A DNA stretch of 64,000 nucleotides from Verrucomicrobiales bacterium (GTDB lineage Bacteria; Verrucomicrobiota; Verrucomicrobiae; Limisphaerales; UBA1100). Shown piece after piece: positions 45,531-54,822 of this stretch. Where the stretch lies: NCBI GenBank assembly GCA_002721895.1, contig PBLV01000006.1, positions 157,032-221,031 of the forward strand, given 5' to 3'. Position 1 is the stretch's first letter. Each line of letters starts with the position of its first letter. Under the pieces are notes generated by a model. It saw nothing but the letters and a program-made list of their open reading frames with translations, was not told where the DNA came from and made no database searches. The position numbers and the translations under genes were made by a program.

Positions 45531-47081
45531 TTATTCCGCAGCCAAATTAAAACACGCCACCCCGTTCCCCTGTCGTACGAACAGCTTGCCGCGGCTGAGC
45601 ACCGGGGACGGGCACCACATGGCGCGGACGCGGGCTTTGCCTTCCTCGTAATGCGCCAGCGGATCGGCGCGGAGCATGACCAGTTCGCTGCCCTTTTTCT
45701 CGAAAGCAAACAGCCGACCATCCGCAATGAACGGCGAGGAAATGTTACTCGAACGCTTCTCTTTCCACTTCACCTTGCCGGAATCCATCTCCACACACAT
45801 CTGCGTGTCGCCGCCTGCAAGGAACACGTGCCCATCATAAATCACCGGCGTGGATTGCGTGCGCCGCGCATCCAATGGAATCTTCCACAGCGATTTGGCG
45901 CCAGCTGCCGAAATGTGATAACCGGCCAAGCCAATCTTTTTGTCACGGCTGTAAACGGCCATGTGCTGCCCGGAAACCACCGGCGTTGAATCGCCACCGC
46001 CGGGCGTGCGCCACAAGACCTTGCCATCGGCGGGGTTCAGGCAAAACACCTCGCGGCTGCTGTTCGTGAGCAGATATTTTTTGCCGCCGTTCTCCCACAG
46101 CACCGGTGAGGAATTGCCGCCGCGCACATCATCGCTTTCCCAAGCGACCTCGCCCGTCTTTACATCCAACGCAATCAGTTTACCGACCATGATGAACGCC
46201 TTTCCCTCAGCCACGAGAAACGACGACGCCCCACCCTTGCTCGGCAATTCAGCAGACCAAACTTTTTTGCCGGTCTTCGCATCCACGCAGTACGCATGCC
46301 GGCCGCCCAAAGCGAACACCTTACCATCCGCCACACACGGCGTGCTGGATGCTTTTCTGCCGGTTGGCTCGCCCGGAGCATCCGTTTTCCAAAGCGTCTT
46401 GCCGGTCATTGCGTCGAGGCAAACCACCACGTCCTTGGCCACCTTGCGCGTGTTCGGCACCGCCTTAACTACCTGCGCCTTGGTCTCTTCATTGAAGCCC
46501 TGACCGCCCAGCCATTTTTTGAACGCGGCATCATCCTCAAACCGATGTTCGCGCATGGTCGCCAACTTCTGCAAATCCTTGATGGCAATCGCCGCCTTCC
46601 CCTTCTTGAATCGGCTCGCCACCCAGCTGCCCAGCACCTGCTTTTGATCCTTGTCCAAATTCGCATCAATCCACTCATCAATCCACGCCTGCAATTTCTC
46701 CCCGCGCAACCGTCGGCTCAGGCCCAGCCGATCCTTCTCCATCTTCGCCACCAACGCATCTCCTAGCTGGCTCGTTCCCCGATTGCCCAATTTGCGCAAA
46801 ACCAAATCATCAATCGCCCGGGTCTTCGTCGGCACGTTTTCGTGCCAAACAATCGCCATATAAACCCGCCCGTTGGCCACCACCACACTTCCATGCCCAC
46901 CATCGTCGTCACTCGGGATAAATTCACTCGTCCAAAGCTGTTTCAGGCCCTCCTTTGGAAACGCCTTCAACAACGGCACACTGTCCGTTACCACCCCATT
47001 CCGGCCCGGCCCGCGCCATTGCGGCCATTCGGCGAAGGTGGAAAACACGAAGGCAAACGTGAGGACAACAAGTATTTTCAT
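45531..47081 (-). CDS. Secreted PQQ-like propeller protein with helical insert
   Basis: 516 residues, with a signal peptide (KILVVLTFAFVFSTFA) then EWPQWRGPGRNGV, the start signature of PVC PQQ-like proteins. Blades follow with FALGGRHAYCVDAKTGKKVWSAEL, AWESDDVRGGNSSPVLWENGGK and FCLNPADGKVLWRTPGGGDSTP. Between blades one and two (about residues 75-205) there is a charged helical insert (LGLSRRLRGEKLQAWIDEW, DKDQKQVLGSWVASRFKKGK) absent from the paralogues at 53447 and 57909. Function unknown; family members may bind PQQ or act as scaffolds. Confidence 0.88.
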   Translation of the reverse strand: MKILVVLTFAFVFSTFAEWPQWRGPGRNGVVTDSVPLLKAFPKEGLKQLWTSEFIPSDDDGGHGSVVVANGRVYMAIVWHENVPTKTRAIDDLVLRKLGNRGTSQLGDALVAKMEKDRLGLSRRLRGEKLQAWIDEWIDANLDKDQKQVLGSWVASRFKKGKAAIAIKDLQKLATMREHRFEDDAAFKKWLGGQGFNEETKAQVVKAVPNTRKVAKDVVVCLDAMTGKTLWKTDAPGEPTGRKASSTPCVADGKVFALGGRHAYCVDAKTGKKVWSAELPSKGGASSFLVAEGKAFIMVGKLIALDVKTGEVAWESDDVRGGNSSPVLWENGGKKYLLTNSSREVFCLNPADGKVLWRTPGGGDSTPVVSGQHMAVYSRDKKIGLAGYHISAAGAKSLWKIPLDARRTQSTPVIYDGHVFLAGGDTQMCVEMDSGKVKWKEKRSSNISSPFIADGRLFAFEKKGSELVMLRADPLAHYEEGKARVRAMWCPSPVLSRGKLFVRQGNGVACFNLAAE

Positions 47082-47122
47082 GGCTCAATTGGACTAATGC
47101 GGAATGCTGGCGCATTCAGTGA

Positions 47123-47167
47123 TCAATTATCAATGCCAAATTTTCGTTCTACCAAATTGATAATTGA
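47123..47167. repeat. Inverted repeat between divergent genes
   Basis: Perfect 12-base arms: TCAATTATCAAT at 47123-47134 and its complement at 47156-47167, with a 21-base loop. It lies in the 117-base divergent promoter gap between the propeller gene (minus) and the GntP gene (plus). It could be an operator, but its AT-rich 'TTGATAATTGA' text resembles dispersed simple repeats. Confidence 0.7.
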
Positions 47168-47198
47168 ACATTGGTAACTGAAAATTTACCGTCTCTCC

Positions 47199-48866
47199 GT
47201 GAACCCACTGCTGCTGCTCGCCATCGGTTTGGCCATCGTGCTGGGCGGCATTCTTTGGCTGCGTCTGCACCCATTTCTCTCACTGATTCTCGGCGCATTT
47301 GCCGTAGGCGGCCTGACGATGCCGTCCTATCTTCAACAATCAATGGCCGCCAAATATGAGGGTGACGCCATCCGCGCTGACACCAAATTTGGAGTGGTGG
47401 CAGTTTATGAGGCGCTGGCTTCGGGCAAACCGCCGAAGAAATTCACGTCGAATACGCTTTGCAACAGCAAAGAAAAGACCCAGTTAGACGGAGAGCTGCA
47501 CAAAATCTATTCAGACCTAAACAGCACCGACACCACGCCGGACGAAATGACTATTCGGAAGCACGTCAAGGCCGCCGTTTTGGCTCATCAAACTATATAC
47601 GAAGCCAAAGCCAAAGTGGCTGCAGAGAAATACGCGCAGTCAAACAATACCCTCAACCGCATCACCGACGCCTTCGGCTCCACAGCAGGCAAGATTGGCA
47701 TCCTCATTGCGATGGCTTGCGTTATCGGCCGCTGCCTGCTGGCCAGTGGCGCAGCGGAACGCATCGTGCGCGGGGCTCTTTCGTTCATCGGGCTTAAGCG
47801 GGCGCCGGTGGCATTTTGCGGCAGCGCGTTCCTACTGGGCATCCCGGTATTTTTCGACAGCCTCTTCCTGCTGGCCATTCCCATCGTCAAGGCCACGTGG
47901 TTGAAAGTAAAAAAGAACTACGTGCTCTTCGTCGTGGCACTGGTGGCCGGCGGCACAATGACCCATTCGCTGGTGCCGCCCACGCCCGGGCCGCTATTCG
48001 TGGCGGAAGAACTGGACGTCAACCTAGGCACAATGATTATGACCGGACTGCTCATCGGCATTTGCTGCAGTGCGATGGGCCTCGTGTACGCGCACTGGCT
48101 GAACAAGCGCATGGAGGTGCCGCTGCGCGAGTCTCCCGAGGAACTGGCGAAGCTGGAAGAATTGTCCGAACGCGATATCAGCGAGCTGCCTTCGCTCGGC
48201 GCCTCGCTCCTTCCCATCTTGTTGCCTGTCGTACTCATTAGCGGCGTGGCCATTTACAAAAGCGGTCTCGCCCCCACCGAGTCACTGCCACTTTCCCTAC
48301 AGTTGTTGGGTGACAAAAACATCGCGCTGACCATCGCGGCCGCCGTGGCGATGCTTCTGGCCGCCACGCGATTAAATGACCGTCAAGTCGTGGCCGATCA
48401 CGTGCAGCAATCGATGATGGAAGGCGGCCTCATTATTTTGATTTGCTGCGCGGGCGGCGCATTCGGTGCCATGCTCCGCCAGTCCGGCATCGGCCCCGAA
48501 ATTTCCGGCATGACGGAGGGCCGATCGCTCGGCCCATGGCTTTTGCCCATTGCGTTCATCGTCACCGCCGTCATTCGCGGGGCCCAAGGCTCTGCCACCG
48601 TCGCCATGTTCACCGCCGTGGCCATTGTGGGTCCGATCGCGCTGGACACGGAATTAAGCTATCATCCCGTGTACCTCGCCGTGGCTATCGGCTGCGGGTC
48701 AAAACCGTTCCCGTGGATGAACGACAGTGGCTTCTGGGTAATCAGCAAAATGAGCGGCATGACCGAAAAAGAAACTCTCAAGGCGCTCACACCCATGGCC
48801 ACCATCATGGGATTCACCGGCATCATCGTGACGATAATTGCCGCCAAGCTGTTTCCAATGGTCTAA
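47199..48866 (+). CDS. GntP-family gluconate/organic acid permease
   Basis: 555 residues from a GTG, longer than the usual 440-450. It has LLLLAIGLAIVLGGILWLRLHPFLSLILGAFAVGG at the N-terminus. GAFGAMLRQSGIG and AVIRGAQGSATVAMFTAVAIVGP plus a C-terminal GSKPFPWMNDSGFWVISKMSGM are the GntP signatures. About 95 extra residues (50-145), charged and soluble, sit between the second and third helices. The neighbouring HpaI-type aldolase starts four bases after its stop, so uptake and cleavage of a sugar acid could be linked. Confidence 0.92.
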   Translation: MNPLLLLAIGLAIVLGGILWLRLHPFLSLILGAFAVGGLTMPSYLQQSMAAKYEGDAIRADTKFGVVAVYEALASGKPPKKFTSNTLCNSKEKTQLDGELHKIYSDLNSTDTTPDEMTIRKHVKAAVLAHQTIYEAKAKVAAEKYAQSNNTLNRITDAFGSTAGKIGILIAMACVIGRCLLASGAAERIVRGALSFIGLKRAPVAFCGSAFLLGIPVFFDSLFLLAIPIVKATWLKVKKNYVLFVVALVAGGTMTHSLVPPTPGPLFVAEELDVNLGTMIMTGLLIGICCSAMGLVYAHWLNKRMEVPLRESPEELAKLEELSERDISELPSLGASLLPILLPVVLISGVAIYKSGLAPTESLPLSLQLLGDKNIALTIAAAVAMLLAATRLNDRQVVADHVQQSMMEGGLIILICCAGGAFGAMLRQSGIGPEISGMTEGRSLGPWLLPIAFIVTAVIRGAQGSATVAMFTAVAIVGPIALDTELSYHPVYLAVAIGCGSKPFPWMNDSGFWVISKMSGMTEKETLKALTPMATIMGFTGIIVTIIAAKLFPMV

Positions 48867-48870
48867 TTTA

Positions 48871-49632
48871 ATGCAAACAAACACCACCAAGCAGAAACTG
48901 AACAGCGGCGAAACGGTGTACGGTGCGTTTTTTCGGACGCCTGACACCAGCCTCATCGAACTGCAGGGTTATCTCGGCTGGGACTTTCTCGTACTGGACG
49001 GCGAACACGGCACATTGCAACCCCGCGACGTGGAGGATCAGTGCCGCGCCTGCGAACTGCACGGCGTCACGCCCATCGCGCGGGCCACAACCAATGAGCA
49101 ATCCACCATTTTGCGTTTTATGGACACCGGCGCACAGGGCGCTCTCATACCATTCGTCAACACCGACGACGACGCCGAACGCGCCGTACAATCCATCAAA
49201 TACCAACCTCGCGGCAAACGCGGTTTAGCCGGCATCCGCGCCGCCAATTTTGGCCGTACCGGCCCACTTGGTGATTACGTAAAAAGAGCCAACGAAGAAA
49301 CGCTCGTCATCGCGCAAATCGAAACCACCGAAGGTCTCGCCAACCTGGACGCCATCGTGAAAACGCCGGATGTCGATGTCATCTTTATCGGCCCCAACGA
49401 CCTTGCCAATTCCCTCGGCCACCCCGGCAACATCCCCCACCCCGACGTACAGGCCGCCATGGACAAAATTGCCACCACCACCCTCGACGCCGGCAAAATC
49501 CTCGGCCTCATGATTTACAACAGCGAAGGCGCCCAAAAATGGCGCGACAAAGGCGCCCGCTTCATCTCCGTCCCTTTCGAGGCAGTGATGACTGCCGCCG
49601 TGACCAATTTTTTGGAAGAAGCAAAACAATAA
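48871..49632 (+). CDS. HpcH/HpaI-family aldolase
   Basis: 253 residues from the ATG at 48871. GAFFRTPDTSLIELQGYLGWDFLVLDGEHG gives the catalytic His region. ARATTNEQSTILRFMDTGAQGALIPFVN, AQIETTEGLANLDAI and DVIFIGPNDLANSLG follow, the metal and substrate site of class II 2-keto-3-deoxy acid aldolases. It would cleave a 2-keto-3-deoxy sugar acid into pyruvate and an aldehyde. It sits four bases downstream of the GntP permease, in one transcript. Confidence 0.93.
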   Translation: MQTNTTKQKLNSGETVYGAFFRTPDTSLIELQGYLGWDFLVLDGEHGTLQPRDVEDQCRACELHGVTPIARATTNEQSTILRFMDTGAQGALIPFVNTDDDAERAVQSIKYQPRGKRGLAGIRAANFGRTGPLGDYVKRANEETLVIAQIETTEGLANLDAIVKTPDVDVIFIGPNDLANSLGHPGNIPHPDVQAAMDKIATTTLDAGKILGLMIYNSEGAQKWRDKGARFISVPFEAVMTAAVTNFLEEAKQ

Positions 49633-49636
49633 GCCG

Positions 49637-49702
49637 CACGCAGAGATGCGGAGGCGCGGAGAAACCATCTATTCACTCTCCGCGTCTCTGCGGCTCCGCG
49701 TG
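49637..49702. repeat. Palindromic repeat, copy 3 (CG-rich variant)
   Basis: Two 26-base arms, 49637-49662 (starting CACGCAGAGATGCGGAGG) and 49677-49702 (ending GGCTCCGCGTG), are imperfect complements around a 14-base loop. The word content (GCAGAG, CGGAG, CTCCGCG) is the GC-rich version of the CACAGAGG family at 7258 and 41121. It fills the gap between the aldolase and the next gene. Confidence 0.75.
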
Positions 49703-49712
49703 AGAAATTAAA

Positions 49713-51137
49713 ATGAAAACTCTTTTCGCCCTCACCCTAGCCCTCGCAACTCTCACGACCACAGGCGCCGAAACCTTCGACACCGTCATTACCGGCGGAC
49801 GCGTCATGGATCCCGCCACCGAGCTCGACGCTATTCGACACATCGGCATTACCGACGGAACCATCAAGGCTATTTCAAAAACCCCGCTCAACGGCAAGTC
49901 GACCATCAACGCCAAAGGCCTCGTGGTAGCCCCGGGCTTTGTGGACCTGCACCAACACGGTCAGGGCCCGGAGGATTACCCGTTCAAAGCCATGGATGGC
50001 GTGACCACCGCGCTTGAGCTCGAAGTAGGCACTGCCGATGTGGACTTGTGGTACAAGCTGCGCGCGGGCAAAACCCCCATCAATTTTGGCGTAAGCATCG
50101 GACACATCCCCACGCGCATCAGTGTGATGGGCGACAAGCCCGCATTCCTGCCACCCGCAAATTCCCGAGGCGCCAAACAACGCGCAACGCCCGAACAACT
50201 CGCTGCCATCAAAAGAAAAATTGAACACGGGCTAAGCCGGGGTGCCGTCGCCGTCGGTTTTGGCCTGCAATACACACCCGAGGCCACGCAATGGGAATCC
50301 CTAGAAATCTTTCGCATTGCCGCCCAGTTCGATGCCTCATGTCATGTACACATGAGAAGCAAAGGCGCGGACACCGGCCTGAACATCCACACCGCCATGC
50401 ACGAAGTCATCGCGCTCTCGGCTATCAGCGGGGCTCCCGGGCACATAGTGCATATCCAAAGTACCGGCAACCTTGTCACCCCGCGCCTTATCGAAATGGT
50501 TGCTGCTGCCCGCAAAAACGGCCTCGATATTTCCTGTGAAGTGTACCCGTACACAGCTGGCATGACGGATATCAAATCCGCCATCTTTGACGATGGCTGG
50601 CAGGATCGCGCCGGCATCACCTACAACAACCTCCAATGGGTCGCCACCGGTGAACGCCTCACCAAGGCGACCTTTGATAAATATCGCAAACAAGGTGGCA
50701 AGGTGATCGTTCACGCCAACCCCGAGAACCTCGTGCGTCAGGTTGTTGCCAGCCCGCACACCATGATTGCCAGCGACGGCTTCATGGGCCATCCCCGCAA
50801 CGCCGGCTGCTACTCCCGCGTTCTCGGCAAATACGTCCGTGAAAACAAGGACCTCCCCCTGATGCTTGCCCTAAAGAAATGCGCCCTTTGGCCCGCAAAA
50901 CGCCTTGAGAAATGCGCGCCCGCATTTAAAAAGAAAGGCCGCCTGCAAGTCGGCGCCGACGCGGACATCATCATTTTCAACGCTGCCAAAATCATCGATC
51001 AAGCCACCTTTAAAGACGCTGCCCAATTCTCCACCGGCATCCGCTACACGCTCGTCCACGGGGTGCCAATTGTGAAAGAAGGCAATTTTCAGAAAGACAT
51101 TTTCCCCGGCAAAGCCGCCCGCGGAACGATTCGTTGA
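49713..51137 (+). CDS. Secreted amidohydrolase (D-aminoacylase-like)
   Basis: 474 residues with a signal peptide (KTLFALTLALATLTTTGA). The amidohydrolase opening FDTVITGGRVMDPATELD leads into VVAPGFVDLHQHGQ (HxH metal site). Then come HVHMRSKG, GHIVHIQST, VYPYTAGMTDIK, and MIASDGFMGHPRN for the later metal Asp. The C-terminal strand RLQVGADADIIIFNAAKIID is typical. It resembles N-acyl-D-amino-acid deacylases; the exact substrate is unknown. It is convergent with the esterase 12 bases away. Confidence 0.88.
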   Translation: MKTLFALTLALATLTTTGAETFDTVITGGRVMDPATELDAIRHIGITDGTIKAISKTPLNGKSTINAKGLVVAPGFVDLHQHGQGPEDYPFKAMDGVTTALELEVGTADVDLWYKLRAGKTPINFGVSIGHIPTRISVMGDKPAFLPPANSRGAKQRATPEQLAAIKRKIEHGLSRGAVAVGFGLQYTPEATQWESLEIFRIAAQFDASCHVHMRSKGADTGLNIHTAMHEVIALSAISGAPGHIVHIQSTGNLVTPRLIEMVAAARKNGLDISCEVYPYTAGMTDIKSAIFDDGWQDRAGITYNNLQWVATGERLTKATFDKYRKQGGKVIVHANPENLVRQVVASPHTMIASDGFMGHPRNAGCYSRVLGKYVRENKDLPLMLALKKCALWPAKRLEKCAPAFKKKGRLQVGADADIIIFNAAKIIDQATFKDAAQFSTGIRYTLVHGVPIVKEGNFQKDIFPGKAARGTIR

Positions 51138-51149
51138 TGATAAATCCGG

Positions 51150-53168
51150 TTACCTGCCTAAATTCACCTTCACCTTTTCGCGCGCCAAACGAAGCACACC
51201 AGCGGGCGTGGTGATCCGGGAAATGTTTAGGTAATCCGGCTGCTCCTTATCGTTCTTCGGGTAATTGGCAAGATTGATCTGGCGAATGCCCTTTTCGTAT
51301 AACGAAGCCAACGCCACGTGACTGGCCGTTTCGCCATAACCCCAAACAGTCAACGGAGCGGCGTGTCCCAGCTCTCGCGTTAGTTGCACGGCACGGCGCA
51401 CGTCGTACACCTGCATTCCTGCCAGTGTCTGCCCCAGCAGCATGAAACGCCGACGGGCTTGTGTAATGTGGCGCTCATCCTCACTCAACACGCTCAAGCC
51501 AATGCCGCGCGGCATGAAGGTGATGTACACCTCGGGTTGGTTGCGCACATGGTCGAGTTTTTTCTCGAGCATCGCTTTCTGCTGAGCGGTGATTGGGGCA
51601 TCCGCAGCAATGCCCGCTAGCGCCAACTCCTCGGCCCATTCCCTGGCGTAAATCGGTCGCCCCAGCACGAGGTACTTGCGCCAAGCCGCCTCGGGCAACA
51701 CTTCAAGATGAATTGCCTTGGGCTGCTTGAGGCCGGTGCGATAGCAGACGTATGCGCGCAGTTGAATTTCCTTTTGGCTATCAAAATCAAATGCCTCAAA
51801 TATGACGCCTTTATGCTCCTTACGATACACGCGCTTTTCATTTAAGGGCACATCGGTCGCCGCCCAGCCGCGAAAAGTCTTTTGCCTAAGCAATTTAACG
51901 GAGTCGATGGAAGGTTTGGCCTCCCTTTTGTCAGTTGCAATGCGTGTGAAACAGTCTTGGATCTTGGTGTTTATCTCATCAGCAGGCAGCTTTTTGAACA
52001 CCCTCAATTCCTCAGGTTGAAACAATTTTTCGGCGGCAATGGTGATCGGCGGTTCTTCGCCTTTGAGATGGCGGTTGAACCAATTAAAGGCAGGCACCCG
52101 CAATGGCTGGGTGTCCTTATGGCCGCCGGGGGTGATGACCAAGCCCAGCTTGTCCCGGGCGCCGTGTAAATCGTAAATGCGGCGCACATCGTTGAAAACA
52201 CGGCTGACTCCATCAAGCGGAAAAATGCGATCGTCATCCGTGTTGAGTATCATCAACGGACGCGGGGCCACCAACGCGGCGACTTGTCCGAAATCCCAGC
52301 GGTATGTGTTCACGTGAAACATGCAGTCGCAATGGCCTTCCACAACTCCGTGCGCCAGTCGCCCGCTGTTTGGAAATCCGGCGTAAACGTGATTCTGCAA
52401 ATCCGCGATGCCGGCCACTGGCGCCGACACCTTGATGCGTTCATCGAGCACAGAAATCCACCAACTGTACGCTCCCCCGCCACTGCGGCCAGTGACACCA
52501 AAGCGGTTTTTGTCGACAAACTCGAGGGTCTCCAAATAGTCCAGCGCCCGGATGCAGTTCCACGCCTCCACTGACGCCGACGAATAACCACGACTGTTCC
52601 ACCACCACATGCCGTGGTTGTAAGTGCCGTGGTGAATGCCCTCGATTTCACCCAGTTGCAGCGTGTCAATAACTAGGCAAACGTAGCCGTTACGCGCAAA
52701 CCACACACCATGATGCTGGTAGTGCACCTTGTTGCCATAGCTGACACCGTCCTTTTTTACACGGCCGTGCCCGCACACATAAAGAATGGCCGGCGCGGGT
52801 TTCTTCAGTCCTTTTGGCACGTACAGGTTGGCCGTGACATACAATTTGGGAATGGACTGGTAATGCAGGTTCCACACCTCAAATTCCTCGTGCTGCACTT
52901 TCCCCGTCACTGTCGCCTTCAATGGTGTTCGCGGCGGCGCGGGGTCCAACCCAAGCATCTCGTGCATTTCCCGCCGATAGCGATCCTTACGGTCATTCCA
53001 ATCCGCCAGCGTCTTGACGTCTTTCAAACAATCCGCTGCCAACCGATCCGCCTCGGCCTTGAAATACGCGGCGAACATTTTATCACCCCGCGTTTTGAAC
53101 AATGCAGCGTGCGCGTTGTAGAGGGTTAAAAGAAAAACCGATGTAAGAAGAATGGATAGGGCCTGCAT
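51150..53168 (-). CDS. Secreted alpha/beta-hydrolase, acetyl-xylan-esterase-like
   Basis: 672 residues with a signal peptide (MQALSILLTSVFLLTLYNAHA). The alpha/beta-hydrolase core has PAILYVCGHGRVKKDG (oxyanion region) and NRFGVTGRSGGGAYSWW, where GRSGG carries the nucleophile Ser. APRPLMILNTDDDRIFP supplies the acid and VITPGGHKDTQ the His. A C-terminal extension of about 250 residues has a second domain of unknown role (HLEVLPEAAWRKYLVLGRPIY). Carbohydrate deacetylation is likely from family, not proven. Confidence 0.85.
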   Translation of the reverse strand: MQALSILLTSVFLLTLYNAHAALFKTRGDKMFAAYFKAEADRLAADCLKDVKTLADWNDRKDRYRREMHEMLGLDPAPPRTPLKATVTGKVQHEEFEVWNLHYQSIPKLYVTANLYVPKGLKKPAPAILYVCGHGRVKKDGVSYGNKVHYQHHGVWFARNGYVCLVIDTLQLGEIEGIHHGTYNHGMWWWNSRGYSSASVEAWNCIRALDYLETLEFVDKNRFGVTGRSGGGAYSWWISVLDERIKVSAPVAGIADLQNHVYAGFPNSGRLAHGVVEGHCDCMFHVNTYRWDFGQVAALVAPRPLMILNTDDDRIFPLDGVSRVFNDVRRIYDLHGARDKLGLVITPGGHKDTQPLRVPAFNWFNRHLKGEEPPITIAAEKLFQPEELRVFKKLPADEINTKIQDCFTRIATDKREAKPSIDSVKLLRQKTFRGWAATDVPLNEKRVYRKEHKGVIFEAFDFDSQKEIQLRAYVCYRTGLKQPKAIHLEVLPEAAWRKYLVLGRPIYAREWAEELALAGIAADAPITAQQKAMLEKKLDHVRNQPEVYITFMPRGIGLSVLSEDERHITQARRRFMLLGQTLAGMQVYDVRRAVQLTRELGHAAPLTVWGYGETASHVALASLYEKGIRQINLANYPKNDKEQPDYLNISRITTPAGVLRLAREKVKVNLGR

Positions 53169-53204
53169 GAATTGCCCCCTTCATCGGGCACAAATCCCAT
53201 GCCG

Positions 53205-53450
53205 TCAAGTGCCGGTTGTAACGCGCTCAGCGAGGTATTCTTCCAGTCGCAGGCGAAACTCCGCTATATCAACGTCACGCTCGCAACAGACAAGCATTAA
53301 TGCACCATCGGATCGAAAGTTGTCGTCCCACACCTTCACCTCGTCATCCGTCCAGCGAAGATCGTATTTGGCCAAGTGCTCGTCGCTGAGGCTTTCAAGG
53401 TATGCCCGCAGGTTCATGTCTGTCTCGTCCATACCCTCACCCTCGGTCAT
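53205..53450 (-). CDS. Small acidic protein, unknown
   Basis: 81 residues, rich in Asp and Glu, with no signal or membrane segment: DMNLRAYLESLSDEHLAKYDLRW, then VCCERDVDIAEFRLRLEEYL. I do not recognise the family. The ATG at 53450 overlaps the stop of the propeller gene upstream (ATGA), which supports it as a real, co-translated gene. Two adjacent Cys (residues 54-55) are the only Cys. The protein is probably cytoplasmic although its partner gene is exported. Confidence 0.6.
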   Translation of the reverse strand: MTEGEGMDETDMNLRAYLESLSDEHLAKYDLRWTDDEVKVWDDNFRSDGALMLVCCERDVDIAEFRLRLEEYLAERVTTGT

Positions 53451-54787
53451 CGAGCCCCCCCCTTTCGGATACAGTAAATCCGAGCATCCGTCCGGATTAG
53501 AAGGTGGTCACCCGCCATCGCCGGCGTGGCCATGCAAATGCCCTCATTTTCACTCAAACGGTTTTGGCCCAACATTTTGAATTCACGGCCTGCCTTTAGC
53601 ACATGGGTGATGGCGTTTTCATCGAGGAAAAAGATTTTGTGGTTGTACGCCCACGGCGAACTGGTGAACGCGCCGCCGCGGGGCACAACCCGCTCCGGCC
53701 CGTAAACATGTTTACCCGTCTTTGCCTCAAAGCAGGCCACCAAACCGCGGTCGAACAGCACGTAAAGCAGGTCACCATAGATGATGGTGGATGGATTGTA
53801 AGGCCCCGCCCGTCGCTGGCACCAAGCGATGTGGACATTGCTGTCCTCATCGGATTCCAGTGAGATGTCACCTTTCGCACCGGGGCGAATGGCAAAGATG
53901 GGTTTCTTGCGATCGCCCACATAGCCGGAGGTGATGTACAGCAACCCAAACTTCGCGTATGGTGTGGCAATGGTGATCGATGAACTACCACCAAATTGAT
54001 ACAATAGTTTACCCTCAAGGTTATAGGCGCGATTCTTTCGGGTTCCAGGCGTGATTATTTCCGTGCGCAATTTGTTCTGCCAAATGAATGGCGTGGACCA
54101 GTTGCTCTTTTCATCATCTCGCGCCGTGCGCCAGATTTGTTTGCCGGTCTTTGCGTCCAGCGCCACGAGGAACGACTGCTCTTCGTTGTCATTTACAATG
54201 TACAGCCGCCCGTCGTGCAGCACTGGCGACGCCGCCAGCCCCCAGCCGTAGCGCGTTTTCACCGCCGGCCATTCCTTTTTCCAAAGCTGCTTGCCGGCCA
54301 TGTCGTAGCAGAACAAACCGTGATTACCGAAATACGCATAGACGCGTTCGCCGTCGGTAATGGGCGTCTCGGAAGCGTAACTGTTCTTGATATGAATACT
54401 CCCCCGCGGCTTGCCGGTAAGTGGTGTTTGCTCCCAAATCACCTTGCCCGTCTCAAGATCCAGGCAAATGACCTTCCAATGATGCGTTCCCGTCGGTGGC
54501 TGATAACGGTTGCCACCAAAGTACAAACCCTTCTTCGCCTCCCACTGCTGACCATCAGTGGTAACAGTGGTCACGAACACCCGTTTGCCCCAAACCACGG
54601 GTGATGACCAGCCGCGCCCTGGCAATCCCCTTGTCCACAGAACATTTTTAGACGAGCTCCACTCCCCCGGCAAATTCGCATTCTCAGAAACCCCCATGGC
54701 TCCCGGCCCACGGAACTGGGGCCAGTTTTCAGTAGCCCCCAAGGTCACTGCAAGGAGCAGCGTGATGATTGTCAGATTTAGTTTCAT
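53447..54787 (-). CDS. Secreted PQQ-like propeller protein
   Basis: 446 residues from the ATG at 54787, with a signal peptide (KLNLTIITLLLAVTLGA) then ENWPQFRGPGAMGVSENANLPGEW. Blades include VICLDLETGKVIWEQTPL, LFCYDMAGKQLWKKEWPAVKTRYGW-type text, LVALDAKTGKQIWRT and VACFEAKTGKHVYGP. It is one of three paralogues in the window opening with W-P-x-x-R-G-P (also 45531 and 57909). Likely periplasmic; ligand unknown. It follows the amidohydrolase gene on the same strand by 35 bases. Confidence 0.9.
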   Translation of the reverse strand: MKLNLTIITLLLAVTLGATENWPQFRGPGAMGVSENANLPGEWSSSKNVLWTRGLPGRGWSSPVVWGKRVFVTTVTTDGQQWEAKKGLYFGGNRYQPPTGTHHWKVICLDLETGKVIWEQTPLTGKPRGSIHIKNSYASETPITDGERVYAYFGNHGLFCYDMAGKQLWKKEWPAVKTRYGWGLAASPVLHDGRLYIVNDNEEQSFLVALDAKTGKQIWRTARDDEKSNWSTPFIWQNKLRTEIITPGTRKNRAYNLEGKLLYQFGGSSSITIATPYAKFGLLYITSGYVGDRKKPIFAIRPGAKGDISLESDEDSNVHIAWCQRRAGPYNPSTIIYGDLLYVLFDRGLVACFEAKTGKHVYGPERVVPRGGAFTSSPWAYNHKIFFLDENAITHVLKAGREFKMLGQNRLSENEGICMATPAMAGDHLLIRTDARIYCIRKGGAR

Positions 54788-54822
54788 TTGAGCATCAAAG
54801 GCCGGCGGGTCTGTGGAGTCCA

